Shown here: positions 62,022 to 64,000 of the stretch, piece after piece
Position numbering within the stretch: the first letter of the stretch is position 1
Layout: each line of letters starts with the position of its first letter
Assembly (NCBI GenBank): GCA_947631685.1
Contig: CANRMI010000013.1
Span: forward strand, 1-64,000
Source: an uncultured Lachnospiraceae bacterium
Lineage (GTDB): Bacteria; Bacillota; Clostridia; Lachnospirales; Lachnospiraceae
Direction: 5' to 3'
DNA: 64,000 nt
Notes under the pieces: generated by a model
The model's input: the letters and a program-made list of their open reading frames with translations, nothing else
What the model was told of the DNA's origin: nothing
The model's database searches: none
Translations under genes and position numbers: made by a program

Positions 62022-63680
62022 TTAAATAGCAAGTGTATTGATAATGTGCTCCAGCATTTCGCTGATCACATTGATATAGCGGCTGGCTGCGTTGTAGCCG
62101 TTCTGGAATTTGATCATATTGGAAAGCTCTTCATCGGAAGAAACGCCTACGATCTGCTCCCTCGCGGCACAGGTGGACTCCACGGTAGCTTCCTGATTGG
62201 CGTATATACTCTGGAATACGGAACCGGAGGTCGCCACCTGGGACACCAAATCCTTGTAATAATCCACAAAAGTGGTTTTCTTCTGCACGTTGGGATTTAA
62301 TGCGTAATCTTCCTGCGTGAAAACCGCTTTCAAAGCTTCCGCCGTCGCGTAATCCGCTTTTCCGTCCACCGTCATAAATCCCAGCAGGGAAGGCTCCTGC
62401 AGCAAATGGGGGTTGACTTTCAAATTCTGCAGGGTATAAAGGCTGTCCGGGAGGTTAAAATCTTCCTCCTGATAAACCCAGGACTCCGTACCGTCCACTC
62501 CCGTTTCCTTCTTGTAACCGTCCGTCGTGATCTTCTGAAACAGTTGCAGGGGGGAGCCGTCTTTGTCGCACAGATACCCTCTTGCCGGATCACTGGCATT
62601 GGCCAGTACTTCATTTATCTTTGTCACCACATTGTGGATCAGCTGATCAAATTCCGCCTGGATATTCATCATAATGGACTGGGAAACGCTGTCATAGTCC
62701 TTTTCAATATCGGAATAGTTGGCTCTGTGGTCTCCTCTTGCCAGCAGGGCTGCTTTCAGACCGCCAATATCCGTATCCATGGTAGAAGAAATCGTCCTGT
62801 TTAAGTCAAATACCTTGGCATTGGTAATATCATATTTCCTGGTGCCGTCCGCCAAAACGGTGTACTCCGCATTCTGCGGCCAGAACGGGGTATAAAAACC
62901 GGTGTTGGGATCTATGTCCAGGCCGATCTCATAACACATTCCGCCCTTTACAAAATCGGTTCCCTCTATCTGCACATAGACATTTCCCATAGCGTCTTCG
63001 CCATAGCTGATGTCGCAGAGCTTGCCCAGTTCGTCCAGGATCTGGTTTCTGGTATCCCTTAGATCATTGGCATGCTCGATACCGCCGGCCTCAATCTTCT
63101 TGATAGCGTCGTTTAATTCCAGCAGCTGCTTGCCATACTTATTGATGGTATCCACCTGTTCCTTTACCTTGGTGTTCAGGCTGTTCTGGTAAGATACCAG
63201 GTCACTGTATACTGAAGTGGAGCGCTGCACAAATTCCGCCGCGCGCTGCACCAAAAGTCCCTGTGTCACGGAACTGGAAGGATCCTTCGCCAGTTCCTGT
63301 ACCGCCGTCCAAAGATTGTCCATGGAAGTCTGGAAATCCTTGCCGTTAAATTCACCCAAAAGTGTCTGCACCTCATCCAACGCGTCGGAGGACACCTCAT
63401 AAAACATACTCCGTCCCGATTCCCGGCGGTATGTCTTATCCAAAAAAACATCTCTCACTTGTCTGACTGCGGAAAAATCAACCCCGAGGCCGTACTGCTG
63501 ATCCGATACTGCGGAGGGGTTTCTGGATATGGTAATGTAGCGCCTGGTAGCCAAAAGGCTCTGCTGCCTCGTATAGCCCGTGGTGTCTACATTCGTAAGA
63601 TTGTGCGCCGTTGCGTTCAGCGCGTTCTGACTTGTCTGCAATCCCGAATTTCCTATATATAAGCTTCCCATTAACGGCAT
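62022..63680 (-). CDS. flgK: Hook-associated protein FlgK, copy 2
   Basis: A 552-aa FlgK of ordinary size (GSLYIGNSGLQTSQNALNAT; NLTNVDTTGYTRQQ; C-terminal SNMIKFQNGYNAASRYINVI). It is nearest to flgN and probably the canonical junction protein. The ATG at 63678-63680 follows GAGGTG; a longer frame starts six codons upstream. Confidence 0.94.
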   Translation of the reverse strand: MPLMGSLYIGNSGLQTSQNALNATAHNLTNVDTTGYTRQQSLLATRRYITISRNPSAVSDQQYGLGVDFSAVRQVRDVFLDKTYRRESGRSMFYEVSSDALDEVQTLLGEFNGKDFQTSMDNLWTAVQELAKDPSSSVTQGLLVQRAAEFVQRSTSVYSDLVSYQNSLNTKVKEQVDTINKYGKQLLELNDAIKKIEAGGIEHANDLRDTRNQILDELGKLCDISYGEDAMGNVYVQIEGTDFVKGGMCYEIGLDIDPNTGFYTPFWPQNAEYTVLADGTRKYDITNAKVFDLNRTISSTMDTDIGGLKAALLARGDHRANYSDIEKDYDSVSQSIMMNIQAEFDQLIHNVVTKINEVLANASDPARGYLCDKDGSPLQLFQKITTDGYKKETGVDGTESWVYQEEDFNLPDSLYTLQNLKVNPHLLQEPSLLGFMTVDGKADYATAEALKAVFTQEDYALNPNVQKKTTFVDYYKDLVSQVATSGSVFQSIYANQEATVESTCAAREQIVGVSSDEELSNMIKFQNGYNAASRYINVISEMLEHIINTLAI

Positions 63681-63751
63681 ACTATCACCTCTCGTCACAA
63701 ACGGAAGATCGATTCTGCGGCATTCCCGCCGCGAATACCTCCTCCAAGGAT

Positions 63752-64000
63752 TCAGCTCTTCGCGTCAAATCCGCTGGGCTCCGCTCCCATAACATCCCCG
63801 GATGTATACGCGCCCTTGTTGTAGTTCGCGGTTTCCGGCGCGGCCTTCATCGCCTGCAGCAGATTCATATCAAATTCCACCATCTCCAGGGAGTGCGCGA
63901 TCAATTCCCCATTCTGTTCATTGACACGGCGCATATTCCCTACAACGGTCTTGAGTCTGTCATGTAATTCCGCCAGTTTTTTGCTTTCCTGGGGCCTTCC
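63752..64000 (-). CDS. flgN: FlgN chaperone, C-terminal part (cut by window end)
   Basis: Only the last 82 codons are in the window; the frame stays open to position 64000. The visible part is helical (LAELHDRLKTVVGNMRRVNE; IAHSLEMVEFDMNLLQAMK) and fits the C-terminus of FlgN, the export chaperone of FlgK and FlgL. Position directly before flgK is the standard order. Confidence 0.85.
   Translation of the reverse strand, partial: GRPQESKKLAELHDRLKTVVGNMRRVNEQNGELIAHSLEMVEFDMNLLQAMKAAPETANYNKGAYTSGDVMGAEPSGFDAKS

Overview
ORGANISM. The window looks like the chromosome of a flagellated Gram-positive Clostridia, most likely a Lachnospiraceae member. The grounds are the Firmicutes-type S10-spc-alpha ribosomal cluster with a KOW-domain gene between map and infA, zinc-type S14 and L36, the ecfA1-ecfA2-ecfT-truA-rplM-rpsI block, a class B sortase, a FliW/CsrA flagellin switch and a Tn1549/CTn-like conjugative element. 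No tRNA, rRNA, CRISPR array or insertion sequence was seen. LAYOUT. (1) 1 to about 15.3-15.5 kb: the right-hand part of an integrative conjugative element (ICE), all genes on the minus strand. In order of transcription: antirepressor, 55-aa protein, HTH protein, DnaC-like ATPase, ParB-like protein, two accessory proteins, PcfB, VirD4 coupling protein, two tandem Maff2 genes, a 32-aa peptide, VirB6-like, PrgI, VirB4, an NlpC/P60 hydrolase, DUF4315 and DUF4366. Relaxase and integrase are not visible and should lie to the left. The ICE ends somewhere between the antirepressor and rpsI. (2) 15.5-20.0 kb: rpsI, rplM, truA and the ECF vitamin-transporter core. (3) 20.1-22.8 kb: an M15 peptidase and a chemoreceptor. 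(4) 23.0-39.4 kb: rpsJ through rplQ, transcribed toward decreasing coordinates, with recognisable promoters and long leaders. (5) 39.7-48.9 kb: a proline-type Na+ symporter, an rRNA methyltransferase-like gene, an HD-GYP protein, a class B sortase with its substrate, and DUF362, TspO, DUF2383-like, CmpB-like and PAS genes. (6) 49.0-53.6 kb: four glycosyltransferase genes beside flagellin. (7) 53.7-64.0 kb: flagellin, a FliT-like gene, fliS, fliD, flaG, csrA, fliW, flgL, two flgK paralogs and the 3' part of flgN. HOW IT WORKS TOGETHER. The ICE encodes the coupling protein, ATPase, membrane channel and wall hydrolase of an FA-type conjugation machine. The flagellar block holds the late filament and hook-junction genes, the sigma-28-type promoters that drive them and the CsrA/FliW circuit that gates flagellin translation. 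The neighbouring glycosyltransferases probably decorate flagellin, which is inference from position. MOST UNUSUAL SIGNALS. Five intergenic stem-loops in the ICE share the octamer TTACATAG (minus strand). Three of them sit in a conserved leader before the 32-aa gene and the two Maff2 genes. The two Maff2 genes encode identical 71-aa proteins but differ at 12 nucleotides, all synonymous. The flagellin leader carries a hairpin that presents GGA in its loop and an SD-overlapping GGA, and its promoter spacer is a G/C palindrome. Start codons were re-chosen in many genes where a ribosome binding site decided the matter; each case is stated in its entry.
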